DNA of 64,000 nucleotides from the NCBI GenBank assembly GCA_900469615.1, contig UBYA01000011.1, positions 744,001 through 808,000 of the forward strand, read 5' to 3'. The translations under genes and the position numbers were made by a program. Position 1 is the first letter of the stretch, and every line of letters begins with the position of its first letter. Source of the DNA: Hyphomicrobiales bacterium. Its GTDB lineage: Bacteria > Pseudomonadota > Alphaproteobacteria > Rhizobiales > Rhizobiaceae. Under the pieces are notes generated by a model that saw nothing but the letters and a program-made list of their open reading frames with translations, made no database searches and was not told where the DNA came from. Below are positions 35,210 to 44,032 of the stretch, piece by piece.

Positions 35210-36267
35210 TGCGAGATTTTTCCTATGCGGGCAGTCCGGCCCAGATCGTCTTCGGCGCGGGCACGCGCAGTGCGGTGGCCGAATGGGTCGCTAAGACGGG
35301 CCGCAAGCGGGCCCTGGTTCTGTCGACGCCGCACCAGAGGGCCGATGCCGAGGCTTTGGCCGGGGAGATCGGTCCGCTCGCCTGCGGTGTTTTTACGGGC
35401 GCGACCATGCATACGCCTGTCGAAGTGACCGAAGCGGCGATGAAGGTGGTGGCGGAGGCCGGAGCGGACTGCGTCGTGTCTCTCGGCGGCGGATCGACCA
35501 CCGGGCTCGGCAAGGCGATCGCCTATCGTACCGACCTTTTGCAGATCGTCGTGCCGACGACCTATGCCGGTTCGGAGGTCACGCCGATCCTCGGGCAGAC
35601 CGAGGGAGGCCGCAAGACGACGGTGCGTGACGCCAGGATATTGCCGGAGATCGTCATCTACGATCCCTTGCTGACGCTCGGACTGCCCGTTGCCATGAGC
35701 ATCACCAGCGGCCTCAACGCCATGGCGCATGCGGTCGAAGGGCTGTACGCGCGGGACCGCAACCCGATTTCGAGCCTCATGGCACTGGAGGGCCTGCGGG
35801 CCTTTGCGCGGAGCCTGCCTGTCATCGCGGATGATCCGAAGAACGGGGAGGCCCGCAGCGATGCGCTGTATGGCGCCTGGCTCTGCGGCTCGGTGCTCGG
35901 CACGGTCGGCATGGCGCTGCATCACAAGATCTGCCACACGCTCGGCGGCTCGTTCGATACGCCGCACGCCGAAACCCATGCGGTGATGCTGCCGCATACG
36001 GCTGCATTCAACGCGGTTGCCGCCGCGTCCGAACTAGCGGAAGCGGCCGACATGTTCGGCGGTTCGATCGGCGGCGGGCTTTGGGATTTTGCCAAGGCGC
36101 TCGGAGCGCCGCTGTCTCTCAGGGAATTCGGGTTGACGCTGGCCGATCTTGACCGCGCTGCTTCGCTTGCCGTCGAGAATCCATACTGGAATCCGCGGCC
36201 GATCGACCGGGCGTCGATCCGTCTGCTGCTGCAGCATGCGTGGGAGGGCCGGCGGCCAGGGGACTGA
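35209..36267 (+). CDS. Maleylacetate reductase
   Basis: A 352-residue iron-alcohol-dehydrogenase-family enzyme. IVFGAGTRSAVAEWVAKTGRKRALVLSTP starts the nucleotide-binding domain, with SLGGGSTTGLGKAIA and VPTTYAGSEVTPILGQTE; the family metal-region histidines are in GLNAMAHAVEGLY and HHKICHTLGGSFDTPHAETHAV. These are characteristic of maleylacetate reductase, which makes 3-oxoadipate with NAD(P)H. Its stop-start overlap with the dioxygenase (TAATG) shows they work in sequence. The 3-oxoadipate produced joins the catechol branch. Confidence 0.94.
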   Translation: MRDFSYAGSPAQIVFGAGTRSAVAEWVAKTGRKRALVLSTPHQRADAEALAGEIGPLACGVFTGATMHTPVEVTEAAMKVVAEAGADCVVSLGGGSTTGLGKAIAYRTDLLQIVVPTTYAGSEVTPILGQTEGGRKTTVRDARILPEIVIYDPLLTLGLPVAMSITSGLNAMAHAVEGLYARDRNPISSLMALEGLRAFARSLPVIADDPKNGEARSDALYGAWLCGSVLGTVGMALHHKICHTLGGSFDTPHAETHAVMLPHTAAFNAVAAASELAEAADMFGGSIGGGLWDFAKALGAPLSLREFGLTLADLDRAASLAVENPYWNPRPIDRASIRLLLQHAWEGRRPGD

Positions 36268-36643
36268 GACATGGCGCCGGGAGGCGTGCTGTTTGGGAGG
36301 AGAGACGATGAGGGGAGGAAACATGTTCACGAGACGCGATGTTCCGAAGACGACGGCCATGACGACTTTCCAGCATCGACCGGCATCGGCGGCGACGGCC
36401 GGATCGCAGCGGCAAAGGCGCTGTCGAGGGAACCGGGCCTGGCGAGTACCGCTCACAGGAGCGGCCCGCGTCAGGAGCGGCAGTGCTTGACCGGCGGCTG
36501 GGCACGGGTACGGAAATCCACGCTCCGGCGCATGGCTCATGCGCCCTGGCCGCCATGTCGGCTGGCGCGGCAGGCAGCAGTTGCCGATCCCGAGATCGGA
36601 CTGCGTCGTGTATTGAAGGTAATTCTGGATAGGTGAGGCGACT
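36268..36643. other. Gap between maleylacetate reductase and the second dioxygenase
   Basis: 376 bases holding only the remnant at 36323-36490 and, at its end, the start region of the second dioxygenase gene. No other recognisable coding sequence. Confidence 0.5.
36323..36490 (+). pseudogene. Remnant of a Tat-signal binding-protein gene, 5' end only
   Basis: A very good ribosome site (GGGAGGAAAC) precedes ATG 36323, and the product starts MFTRRDVPKTTAMTTF, the look of a twin-arginine signal (S/T-R-R-x-x-x-K) of a substrate-binding protein. After that the reading frame has no hydrophobic core continuation or recognisable domain and stops after 55 codons. It appears to be the start of a lost transporter gene joined to unrelated sequence. 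The identification rests on the signal-like start only. Confidence 0.35.
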
Positions 36644-37558
36644 ATGAGCATCGAAGAAAAGGGCTATTTTACAGAGGAAAATTCCGTCGAGGTTGTCACC
36701 AGCCGCAACGTGAATGCCCGGGATGCCCGGCTGAAGCAGGTAATGGAAGTCGTCACCCGCAAGCTGCACGAAGCGGTAAAGGAACTGGAACCGACCCAGG
36801 ACGAATGGATGGAGGCGATCCTCTTCCTCACCCGCACCGGCCATACCTGCACCGACTGGCGGCAGGAATTCATCCTGCTCTCGGATGTGCTTGGCGTATC
36901 GATGCTGGTCGACGCGATCAACAACCGCAAGCCGTCGGGCGCATCGGAGAGCACGGTTCTCGGGCCGTTCCACGTTGCGGATGCACCGGAGCTTCCCATG
37001 GGCGCCAATATCTGCTTCGACCACAAGGGAGAGGACATGGTGATCAGCGGCCGTATCCTCGACACCGAAGGCAAGCCGATCGAGAATGCGGTGCTCGACG
37101 TCTGGCAGGCGAATGACGAAGGGTTCTACGACGTCCAGCAGAAGGGCCTCCAGCCCGATTTCAACCTGCGCGGCATATTCCGCACCGGCAGGGATGGCCG
37201 ATATTGGTTCCGGGCGGTGAAGCCGAAATACTATCCGATCCCGGACGATGGTCCGGTTGGACAATTGCTTGGTGCGCTCGGCCGCCACCCCTATCGGCCG
37301 GCTCATTTGCATTACATCATCAACGCGGACGGGTTCGAGACGCTGACGACCCATATCTTCGATCCCGACGATCCGTATATTCATTCCGATGCGGTGTTCG
37401 GCGTCAAGGAAAGCCTGCTTGCCGAGTTCAGGCTGATGGATGATCCCGCCCGCGCCGGGGAACTTGGCTTTCGCGGACCATTCTGGCAGGTCGAGCACGA
37501 TTTCGTGCTGGCGCCGGAGAGAACCCAGATGATCGAGCCCCGCGGCACTTCTTCCTGA
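36644..37558 (+). CDS. Hydroxyquinol 1,2-dioxygenase (second, divergent copy)
   Basis: A 304-residue intradiol dioxygenase with iron-ligand Tyr Y162 (DEGFYDVQ), Tyr 196/197 (KPKYYPIPDD) and the HxH pair in RPAHLHYII. STVLGPFHVADAPELPMG and LQPDFNLRGIFRTGRDGRYWFR place it with hydroxyquinol 1,2-dioxygenases of the longer type. It is clearly a different lineage from the copy at 34334 (different N-terminus, PKYYPIP in place of PSGYGVP). It follows the maleylacetate reductase on the same strand but 376 bases away, so it may have its own promoter. Confidence 0.9.
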   Translation: MSIEEKGYFTEENSVEVVTSRNVNARDARLKQVMEVVTRKLHEAVKELEPTQDEWMEAILFLTRTGHTCTDWRQEFILLSDVLGVSMLVDAINNRKPSGASESTVLGPFHVADAPELPMGANICFDHKGEDMVISGRILDTEGKPIENAVLDVWQANDEGFYDVQQKGLQPDFNLRGIFRTGRDGRYWFRAVKPKYYPIPDDGPVGQLLGALGRHPYRPAHLHYIINADGFETLTTHIFDPDDPYIHSDAVFGVKESLLAEFRLMDDPARAGELGFRGPFWQVEHDFVLAPERTQMIEPRGTSS

Positions 37559-37656
37559 GCGCCGGGCGGTTGATCTGTTCGCCTCCATACTGAGACTTAT
37601 TGTCGCCGATAGGCAACCCGATTCTTCAAGACAACCTAAGAATTACGTGAAAGTAG

Positions 37657-37905
37657 GCCGGCCAGAGCATGCGGCAGACCGGATTTGCCGGGCTTGGCGG
37701 TCTTTGCAACCATGCGGATTTCCAGGGGGCGCGGTCTTGGCTCCTTGCTCTTTCGCTTCGTGGCCGGCGAAATCTCGGCGCGAGGCGAAACCGCCTATCT
37801 GCGCGCCTATGTTACGAACGCACCGGCCATCGCGCTTTGTGAGGCGATGGCTTTCGCCTGCGGTCGGAAATGAACCTCTGCGTCGTCGAACGGCAGTCGG
37901 TCCGA
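37657..37905 (+). pseudogene. GNAT acetyltransferase remnant with two compensating frameshifts
   Basis: One frame reads MRQTGFAGLGGLCNHADFQG, then a one-base shift in a GGGGG run (37725-37729) moves into the next frame: RGRGLGSLLFRFVAGEISARG, and onward TAYLRAYVTNAPAIALCEAM. At about 37849 a second shift returns to the first frame, GFRLRSEMNLCVVERQ. Joined, this is the C-terminal half of a GNAT acetyltransferase including the acetyl-CoA loop (Q/R-x-x-G-x-G/A). The N-terminal half is missing. The rest of the gap between 37558 and 37933 has no recognisable content. Confidence 0.65.
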
Positions 37906-37932
37906 TCCCGGGCCGGCGACCGTAGAGCCGGA

Positions 37933-38559
37933 TCACTGCTGCTGTAGAGCAAGCCTTAGGCCCAACGCCATATAGATCGTCCCGATGACTTTTCCCTGCC
38001 ATCGGCCGACGGTGCGGTTGCGTTGCAGCCAGCCGCCGATCGATCCGGCGCCGATTGCCAGAAGCGAGGTCACGCCGATGCTGAGGACGACAAAGATGGC
38101 CCCGAGCAACGCGAATTGCGCAATGACCGATCCGCCCTCCGGGTGAATGAACTGCGGCAGGAAGGCCAGGAAGAAGAGGGCGGTCTTGGGGTTGAGGATT
38201 TCGGTGAAGAAACCCTGCCTGAAGGCGCGGCTGGGCGTGATGGCTTGCGCCGTCGGCACGTCTATGCTGCCGCTTTTTTCGACAAAAGCCTTGAAGCCGA
38301 GATAAATCAGATAGATGACACCCGCATATTTGACGATCTCGAAGGCCAGTGCGGAGGTCGCCAGCAGCGCCGACAGGCCGAAGGTTGCCATCATCGTATG
38401 GAAAAGATCGCCGGCAGCGATGCCAAGGCCCGTCGCCAGCCCGGCACGCCTGCCGCCGCTGACGGCGCGGGCGAGAGTGAGCAGTGTGGCCGGCCCGGGA
38501 ATGACCATCAGGCCGAGCACCACCAGTATATAAGTTGTCAAAACACCAAGGCTGACCAT
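37933..38559 (-). CDS. LysE/RhtB-family amino-acid exporter
   Basis: A 208-residue membrane protein with about six helices. The family start LTTYILVVLGLMVIPGPATLLTLARAVSGGRRAGL contains the P-G-P motif, followed by GLATGLGIAAGDLFHT and NPKTALFFLAFLPQFI, both typical of RhtB exporters. It pumps an amino acid or homoserine-like compound out. ATG 38559 (MVSLGVL) is chosen for family alignment; an upstream 19-codon extension is non-conserved. Stand-alone gene. Confidence 0.9.
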   Translation of the reverse strand: MVSLGVLTTYILVVLGLMVIPGPATLLTLARAVSGGRRAGLATGLGIAAGDLFHTMMATFGLSALLATSALAFEIVKYAGVIYLIYLGFKAFVEKSGSIDVPTAQAITPSRAFRQGFFTEILNPKTALFFLAFLPQFIHPEGGSVIAQFALLGAIFVVLSIGVTSLLAIGAGSIGGWLQRNRTVGRWQGKVIGTIYMALGLRLALQQQ

Positions 38560-38962
38560 CGATCCCTCAGAAGTTTGGCTTTGTGGCAAGGTCCCGGCGA
38601 CGCGGAAACTCTGCATCCGGCATTTCTGGCTGGCTGAAGACTAGTCAATTTCAGAAACGATGCAACAGCCGCCTTTGCGCCGGTGCTTCGGCCATTTTCT
38701 GTCTCCGGTAGCACACGGCCGCGCGACATCGGTCGCCGAGACTTTTGATTGCGGTGCCGCTTTCATGCGCTATCCTGTTCAAAGCGGATGGATGGCGGTT
38801 CGGGAGCTGCCGCGCTCCGCCGTACGCATTTGTCATCGACTGGACTGAAAGAACGGCGACTGCACGGAGGCAGCAAACCGTGCCGGGATATCCCGGCCGG
38901 CAGGGCGATGTCGCCGGGCCTTCAACCCTTTGCAGCAACGGTTTACCGTGAAGGAGTTCATG
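38560..38962. other. Intergenic stretch with a 16-bp perfect palindrome
   Basis: About 400 bases between divergently oriented genes (LysE-type exporter and amidase). No recognisable gene. The main structure is the self-complementary GCCGGGATATCCCGGC at 38882-38897, 66 bases upstream of the amidase start, possibly an operator. Confidence 0.5.
38882..38897. promoter_or_regulatory. Perfect 16-bp palindrome upstream of the amidase gene
   Basis: GCCGGGATATCCCGGC is fully self-complementary with no spacer. It lies upstream of the choloylglycine-hydrolase-family gene (start 38963). A dimeric regulator could bind it; a function is not shown by the sequence. Confidence 0.4.
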
Positions 38963-40030
38963 ATGCGTCTTTGCCGGATCAAGACGAAATTCCTCCTGTC
39001 AAGCCTGGCCTCCCTTTCGCTTGTCCTTTCGGACGTCGGGGCAAGCGCGTGTACCCGGCTGGTCTATCTCGGGTCGAACGGTAACGTGATCACCGCCCGC
39101 TCGATGGATTGGAAGAGCGACGTCGCGACCAATCTGTGGATCCTGCCGCGCGGTATTTCCCGCAGCGGCGAGGCGGGGCCGAATTCCATCAGGTGGACAG
39201 CGAAATACGGAAGTGTCGTGGCGACGGGCTATGACGTCTCCACAACGGACGGCGTCAACGAAAAAGGGCTGGAAGCCAATCTGCTCTGGCTGGTGGAGTC
39301 CGACTATCCCAAGTTCGGCAAGGATAGCAAGCCGGGGCTGACGATCGCCGCCTGGGCCCAGTACGTGCTCGACAACTTCGCCACCGTCGATGAGGCGGTA
39401 GCGGCTCTCGAAAAGGAGCCCTTCACCATCGTCACCGCCAATGTTCCCGGCGAGAACCGCCTGACGACGCTGCACCTGTCGATGTCCGATGCGTCGGGCG
39501 ACAGCGCGATCGTCGAGTATATCCACGGCAAGCAGGTCATCCATCACAGCCGCGACTATCAGGTGATGACGAATTCGCCGACATTCGACGAGCAGCTGGC
39601 GCTGAATGCCTATTGGAAGCAGATCGGCGGTACGGTCTTCCTGCCGGGCACCAATCGCGCCTCCGATCGTTTCGCGCGGGCGTCCTTCTACGTCAACGCG
39701 ATCCCGAAGGGAGAAGATCCGAACCACGCTCTTGCCAGCGTCTTCAGCGTGATCCGCAACGTCTCCGTTCCCTACGGGCTCAATACGTCAGAGGAGCCGA
39801 ACATATCGTCGACCCGGTGGCGTACCGTCTTCGATCACAAGCGCGAGCTCTATTTCTTCGAATCGGCGCTGACACCCAATACGTTCTGGGTCGATCTCAA
39901 GAGGATCGATTTTTCGCAGAGCAGCAAGGTCAGGAAGTTGGATCTCGGCGAGAACCAGGACCATACCTATTCCGGTGACGCGACCTCATCCTTCAAGGAG
40001 GCCCCTGCCTTCCGCTTCCTCGGGCTTTAG
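38963..40030 (+). CDS. Choloylglycine hydrolase / penicillin V acylase family amidase, periplasmic
   Basis: A 355-residue Ntn-hydrolase. Residues 1-29 are a signal peptide (MRLCRIKTKFLLSSLASLS... ASA) that leaves C30 as the N-terminal nucleophile (CTRLVYLG). ARSMDWKSDVATNLW carries the conserved R and D next to the substrate, and NEKGLEANLLWL and MTNSPTFDEQL the N and N residues of the family. Gram-negative members hydrolyse penicillin V and, in several species, long-chain acyl-homoserine lactones. ATG 38963 is preferred because AAGGAG (38951-38956) is six bases before it. Monocistronic. Confidence 0.88.
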   Translation: MRLCRIKTKFLLSSLASLSLVLSDVGASACTRLVYLGSNGNVITARSMDWKSDVATNLWILPRGISRSGEAGPNSIRWTAKYGSVVATGYDVSTTDGVNEKGLEANLLWLVESDYPKFGKDSKPGLTIAAWAQYVLDNFATVDEAVAALEKEPFTIVTANVPGENRLTTLHLSMSDASGDSAIVEYIHGKQVIHHSRDYQVMTNSPTFDEQLALNAYWKQIGGTVFLPGTNRASDRFARASFYVNAIPKGEDPNHALASVFSVIRNVSVPYGLNTSEEPNISSTRWRTVFDHKRELYFFESALTPNTFWVDLKRIDFSQSSKVRKLDLGENQDHTYSGDATSSFKEAPAFRFLGL

Positions 40031-41679
40031 GGCGCCATTCCGAAGCGGGAAGCAAAGAGCGATTTGAGGCGCGTGATATCTTCTGACGAGATCTGCGCGT
40101 CGGTCAGCGATATCCAGCAATCGATATAGTGCTGGGGCGCATAGATATGCCCGTGGCCGACCGGAGACGTCGTCGCGATCATCATGTCGAAAAGGAGCTG
40201 GAGCATGGTGACGACCGGAATCCAGGTCAGCTGCGGCGAGACATCCGGCCCGCGGGGCGATTTCATCCACTCCGGCTCGCGGAAGGCGGAGGCGGCATCG
40301 AAGAAGACCACCGGATCGCTGGCATATTGCAGATAGATGACCCGCAATGGTCCCCAGGGCGCGGCGAACTGGTCCGGCGCGTGTTCCTGGTTTGCGAAGC
40401 GGATGACCGATCCGTCGCGAAATCTCGGCAGCCATTCCGGCGTGTCCGGGTTTCGTGCCGCAGTCGCCGCTTTCCATCGGGCGCTGCGGAAGGGCGGGCC
40501 GCTCCAGAGCGCGCCGTTCACGGGATCGCCGATGACATTGTAGATATCGAGCGAGAGCTGCGAGTTCAGCGCCCCGAGGCTCAGGCCGTGCAGATAGAGC
40601 TTGGGCCGCTTGTCGTGGGGGAGCTTCGACCAGTAGCCGTAAACGGCATCGAAGAGGTCGACCGCCGTCTCCTCGCCCTGTTGCGGCTCGAAAAGCAGCG
40701 ACATCCAGCTCGTCAGATAGGAATACTGCACGGCGACGCTGGCGACATCGCCGTGCTGCAGATATTCGAGCGTATCCATGGCGGCGGGGTCTATCCAGCC
40801 CGTTCCGGTCGGCACGATGACGACAAGCATGGGCCGGTCGAAGGCTCCCTCCCGTATCATCTCCTTCAAGGCCAGCTGGGCGCGCTCCTTGCTGGTCTCG
40901 GCATTGTTCAAGCCGACATAGATGCGAAGCGGCTCCTTTGCGGGCGTGTTCCAGAAGCTTTCGATGTCGCGAGCTCCGGGACCTGATGCGACGAAATACC
41001 GGCCCTGGCGTCCCAATCCCTGCCAGGCGACGAGCGAGGCGGCGCTGCCGGTCTTGGTTGCAATCTGCGGCATGGGCTGATCGTCCTCGATCAGCGCATC
41101 CGCCTGGCGGAACGAGGCATCCGCGGCGTCGAGCGCGAGCCGGAGCAATATGCCCTCGCCGATCGACCAGAATAACGCGACCGCAAGCAGGGCGCCGACC
41201 ACCTTTGAAAGGCGGCTGGGCACCACGCGCGAGAGCCATTGCGAAAACAGCAGGCAGGCGATGCGAAAGAGACGGCCGACGACAAGCGCGACCAGAAAAG
41301 TCGCGGCCGCCACGGCCGCGAGCCAATAGGGGTCGGCGCTGGCGATCGGCGGCATCTTCCACAAGGTTCGGATCGAGTTCTGCCAGAAGGTGGCATGCCA
41401 GAGAGCGGCGAGGCAGAGGATCAGGCAGGCAATGCCGATCGACCACCGGGCCGCTTTCAGCGATCCCCTGGGAACCGGGAGCTGGAGATAGAGCCAGAGC
41501 CAGGTCAGTGCGGCGCCTATGGTGTAGCCGACGCCGGCGCTTATGCCGGACAAGGCGCCCTGAACGAGATAAGAGCGGGGCATCAGGCTCGGCGTGAGCG
41601 AAGCCGCGAAGAAGATGAGGCCCAAGACCATGCCGAGGAGAGAAAGGGAGCGGAATATCTCCTTGTCCAGACGACGCAT
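40027..41679 (-). CDS. Membrane-anchored alpha/beta-hydrolase family protein
   Basis: A 550-residue protein. The first about 230 residues contain roughly five membrane helices (LSLLGMVLGLIFFAASLTPSLMPR at the N-terminus, a typical opening of this family). The C-terminal part, from about residue 260, is a hydrolase domain with YVGLNNAETSKERAQLAL, VVIVPTGTGWIDPAAMDTLEYL and the nucleophile elbow HGLSLGALNSQ (Ser near residue 366). Matches the bacterial alpha/beta-hydrolase-family proteins with N-terminal membrane domain (PF15420/PF10081-type). Substrate unknown. Its 3' end overlaps the convergent amidase gene by four bases. Confidence 0.85.
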   Translation of the reverse strand: MRRLDKEIFRSLSLLGMVLGLIFFAASLTPSLMPRSYLVQGALSGISAGVGYTIGAALTWLWLYLQLPVPRGSLKAARWSIGIACLILCLAALWHATFWQNSIRTLWKMPPIASADPYWLAAVAAATFLVALVVGRLFRIACLLFSQWLSRVVPSRLSKVVGALLAVALFWSIGEGILLRLALDAADASFRQADALIEDDQPMPQIATKTGSAASLVAWQGLGRQGRYFVASGPGARDIESFWNTPAKEPLRIYVGLNNAETSKERAQLALKEMIREGAFDRPMLVVIVPTGTGWIDPAAMDTLEYLQHGDVASVAVQYSYLTSWMSLLFEPQQGEETAVDLFDAVYGYWSKLPHDKRPKLYLHGLSLGALNSQLSLDIYNVIGDPVNGALWSGPPFRSARWKAATAARNPDTPEWLPRFRDGSVIRFANQEHAPDQFAAPWGPLRVIYLQYASDPVVFFDAASAFREPEWMKSPRGPDVSPQLTWIPVVTMLQLLFDMMIATTSPVGHGHIYAPQHYIDCWISLTDAQISSEDITRLKSLFASRFGMAP

Positions 41680-41816
41680 GGCGATCCTTTGTTCTAACCG
41701 GGGAGCGGACCGGATTTGCCCGCAAGGCGTGTTGCGACTTCGCGCGATGCTACGCAATGGCGTTCCGAATGCCAAGAAACGTGCGGCAACATATTTGCGG
41801 CGATGCCGGAGGGCGC

Positions 41817-42275
41817 TTACATGCGTTCGCCGGGCAGCCGGCTTGCTTGCTTCACCCAGTCGATAAACTGCGCTTCGTCCAGCACGTCGTTCTCGCGGAT
41901 GTTGAGATAACGCGTCTGACTGCTCGTCGACTCTCCCGGCGGGATCGGATGCAGCGATGTGCCGCGAAAGAAGGCCACCTTGATGTACTTCGTGAAGCAA
42001 TGAATGCCCAGGAACCAGCCGTCGTCCTTCATGCCGTAGAGCGGCGAATTCCATTTCACCGCCTTTTGCACGTCAGGAACGGTCTTGACCACGAGCGCAT
42101 CGATCCGGCGTCCGATATCGCTTTTCCAGCCCGGCATGGCAGCGATATAGGCTTGCACGGGTGCATCGCCGTCGCCCTTGGCGATCTGCGGGTTGCCGCC
42201 CGAAAGCAATTTTGCCTCCGATGCCGCCGCCGTGGATGCGGCCTTCGTCGGCGACTTGGGCTTTCTATCGGCCAT
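41817..42275 (-). CDS. DUF1801-domain protein
   Basis: A 152-residue protein. After a 35-residue low-complexity N-terminus comes the YdhG-like/DUF1801 fold: PVQAYIAAMPGWKSDIGRRIDALV, VKWNSPLYGMKDDGWFLGIHCFTKYIKVAFFRG and the C-terminal RENDVLDEAQFIDWVKQA. The family is thought to bind a small ligand or iron, but the function is not known. Separated by 137 bases from the membrane hydrolase gene. Confidence 0.87.
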   Translation of the reverse strand: MADRKPKSPTKAASTAAASEAKLLSGGNPQIAKGDGDAPVQAYIAAMPGWKSDIGRRIDALVVKTVPDVQKAVKWNSPLYGMKDDGWFLGIHCFTKYIKVAFFRGTSLHPIPPGESTSSQTRYLNIRENDVLDEAQFIDWVKQASRLPGERM

Positions 42276-42384
42276 CGTATTTCTCCAAGGTTGTTATGTG
42301 ATCTATAGTATAGGGCTGATCTGCCAATCGGGAGGGCGTCGCCCGAATGCCCGAAACTTAGACGCGTCGGAATGGAGTTCGAAA

Positions 42385-42867
42385 TTGAGCACTGCGTTCA
42401 TGAAGGAAGAGAGTGCCGAAACGGCTGCCGAAACCGTGCTGCCCGACCGGCCCATTTCGCCGCATCCGAACTTTGTCACGGAGGCGGGCCTGAAGGCCTT
42501 GGAATTTCAGCTTCAGGAGGCACGCAAAGCTTATGAGGCCGCGAGCGCCATCGAAGACATCAACGAGCGCCGGCGGCAAACCGCCATCCCCCTGCGCGAT
42601 GCGCGTTATTTCGCAGAAAGGCTGCGCACTGCCGAAGTCAAGCCGACGCCGGCCTCAAGTGACATCGTCGCCTTTGGAAGCACCGTGACCTATTGCCGCG
42701 AGGATGGCCGCGTGCAGAAATATCGCATCGTTGGAGAAGACGAGGCCGATCCCAAGGCGGGGTCGATTTCCTATGTGTCACCCGTCGCAGGGCTCTTGAT
42801 GGGCAAGACGGTTGGCGACGTCGTGATCCTTGGCAAGGAAGAGCTGGAGATCACCGCGATCGAGTAG
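42385..42867 (+). CDS. GreA/GreB-family transcription-elongation-factor-like protein
   Basis: A 160-residue protein with the Gre layout: an N-terminal coiled coil (about 35-95: NFVTEAGLKALEFQLQEARKAYEAASAIEDINERRRQTA) and the C-terminal FKBP-like globular domain (IVAFGSTVTYCREDGRVQKYRIVGEDEADP ... SPVAGLLMGKTVGD). TTG 42385 is chosen because GGAG lies seven bases before it, and the resulting start (STAFMKEE) matches the SRAFVKE-type start of this rhizobial subgroup. The basic/acidic tip residues of true GreA are not obvious, so it may be a Rnk/Gfh-like modulator. Confidence 0.82.
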   Translation: MSTAFMKEESAETAAETVLPDRPISPHPNFVTEAGLKALEFQLQEARKAYEAASAIEDINERRRQTAIPLRDARYFAERLRTAEVKPTPASSDIVAFGSTVTYCREDGRVQKYRIVGEDEADPKAGSISYVSPVAGLLMGKTVGDVVILGKEELEITAIE

Positions 42868-42904
42868 TGTCCATCGCCATTCCAATATAGGGGTCGAAGC
42901 TGAC

Positions 42905-43924
42905 TTAGCCGGCCGGCTCGAACGGAGTCGCGATCGCAACCCGCGATGGCGCCACCTGGAAGTCGGCCGGCAGCATCCGGTGATAGGCGAGCATGAGCTG
43001 GCAGGCGCTGCGGGCGTCATGGCGAAGATCGTGATGGATGACGAATGTAATCTCGCCGGTGGCCAGCAGCCTGACATTGTCCTGGTCGAGATCGTGGGCG
43101 GCAAACACCGTACATTCGCGCCGGGCTTCGGCGAATGCTTTCAGGATGGCGCGATTGCCGCCGCCGGCCGAATAGACGGCGCGGATGTCAGGCTCGCGCG
43201 CCAGCGCGTCGCGGACAAGGCGTTCCGTCGTGCGGTCGACACCGAAGCCTTCCGAAACGCGCACGACCGAAAGATGAGGGAAGCGCTCCGCCAGAACGTC
43301 GCGAAATCCCCGTTCGCGCTCGTCCTCGCCGGCAAACAGACTGCTCGATAGCGTCACCAGCACCTTGCCCGTCCGTTCTCCGGCCATGCGGCCGAGCAGA
43401 TAGGCTGATGTCGCCCCCGCGACGCGATTGTCCATGCCGACATAGCCGATGCGGGAATTTTCCGGCAGATCGGTAACGAGCGTGACGACAGGGATCTTTG
43501 CGGCCATGAGCTGAGCGGCAAGCTCGGCAATGGCGGGCGTCGAGGCGGCTTTGAGAACGACGCCATGGCTGCCGCGCCGGCGTATGGTGCGAAGGATGGA
43601 GAGAAGTTCCGCCTCGCTCATCGTCTCGGCCACATGAAACCGCGCGGAAAACGACGCCGGCCGCATTCCGGGCAATTCCGCTTCGAAGGCTTCGCGCACG
43701 GCGGCAGAGAAGCGCTGCGGCGTGTCCATGACGACATCGATCACCAGGCGCCGTCCGGCAAGGCCGGATTGTACATATTGCCGCTCCAGCTCGGCAATCG
43801 CCGCTGCCACCCGCGCACGGGTCACAGTGCGGACGCCTTCGCGTTCATGCATGACCCGGTCGACCGTCGCAAGACTGAGGCCCGCTTGAAGCGCGATGTC
43901 TTTCAATGGGAAACGCGATTTCAA
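42905..43924 (-). CDS. LacI-family transcription regulator
   Basis: A 339-residue repressor. N-terminal helix-turn-helix and hinge (KDIALQAGLSLATVDRVMHEREGVRTVTRARVAAAIAELE), then a periplasmic-binding-like domain (about 60-335) with VVLKAASTPAIAELAAQL and VYSAGGGNRAILKAFAE, typical of sugar-binding LacI proteins. It is divergent from the dioxygenase/SDR operon, which it probably controls; the 108-base region between them has no clear palindrome by eye. Confidence 0.9.
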   Translation of the reverse strand: MKSRFPLKDIALQAGLSLATVDRVMHEREGVRTVTRARVAAAIAELERQYVQSGLAGRRLVIDVVMDTPQRFSAAVREAFEAELPGMRPASFSARFHVAETMSEAELLSILRTIRRRGSHGVVLKAASTPAIAELAAQLMAAKIPVVTLVTDLPENSRIGYVGMDNRVAGATSAYLLGRMAGERTGKVLVTLSSSLFAGEDERERGFRDVLAERFPHLSVVRVSEGFGVDRTTERLVRDALAREPDIRAVYSAGGGNRAILKAFAEARRECTVFAAHDLDQDNVRLLATGEITFVIHHDLRHDARSACQLMLAYHRMLPADFQVAPSRVAIATPFEPAG

Positions 43925-44032
43925 GGCGCAGCTTTCTGAGGTTTTTTTGAGGTGTTTTGCATCTTTCTCATAGGCCGGGTCGGGGCTACGATCAATCTCA
44001 TAAGTCCAACGTCATTTTGGGAGGAGATCACC

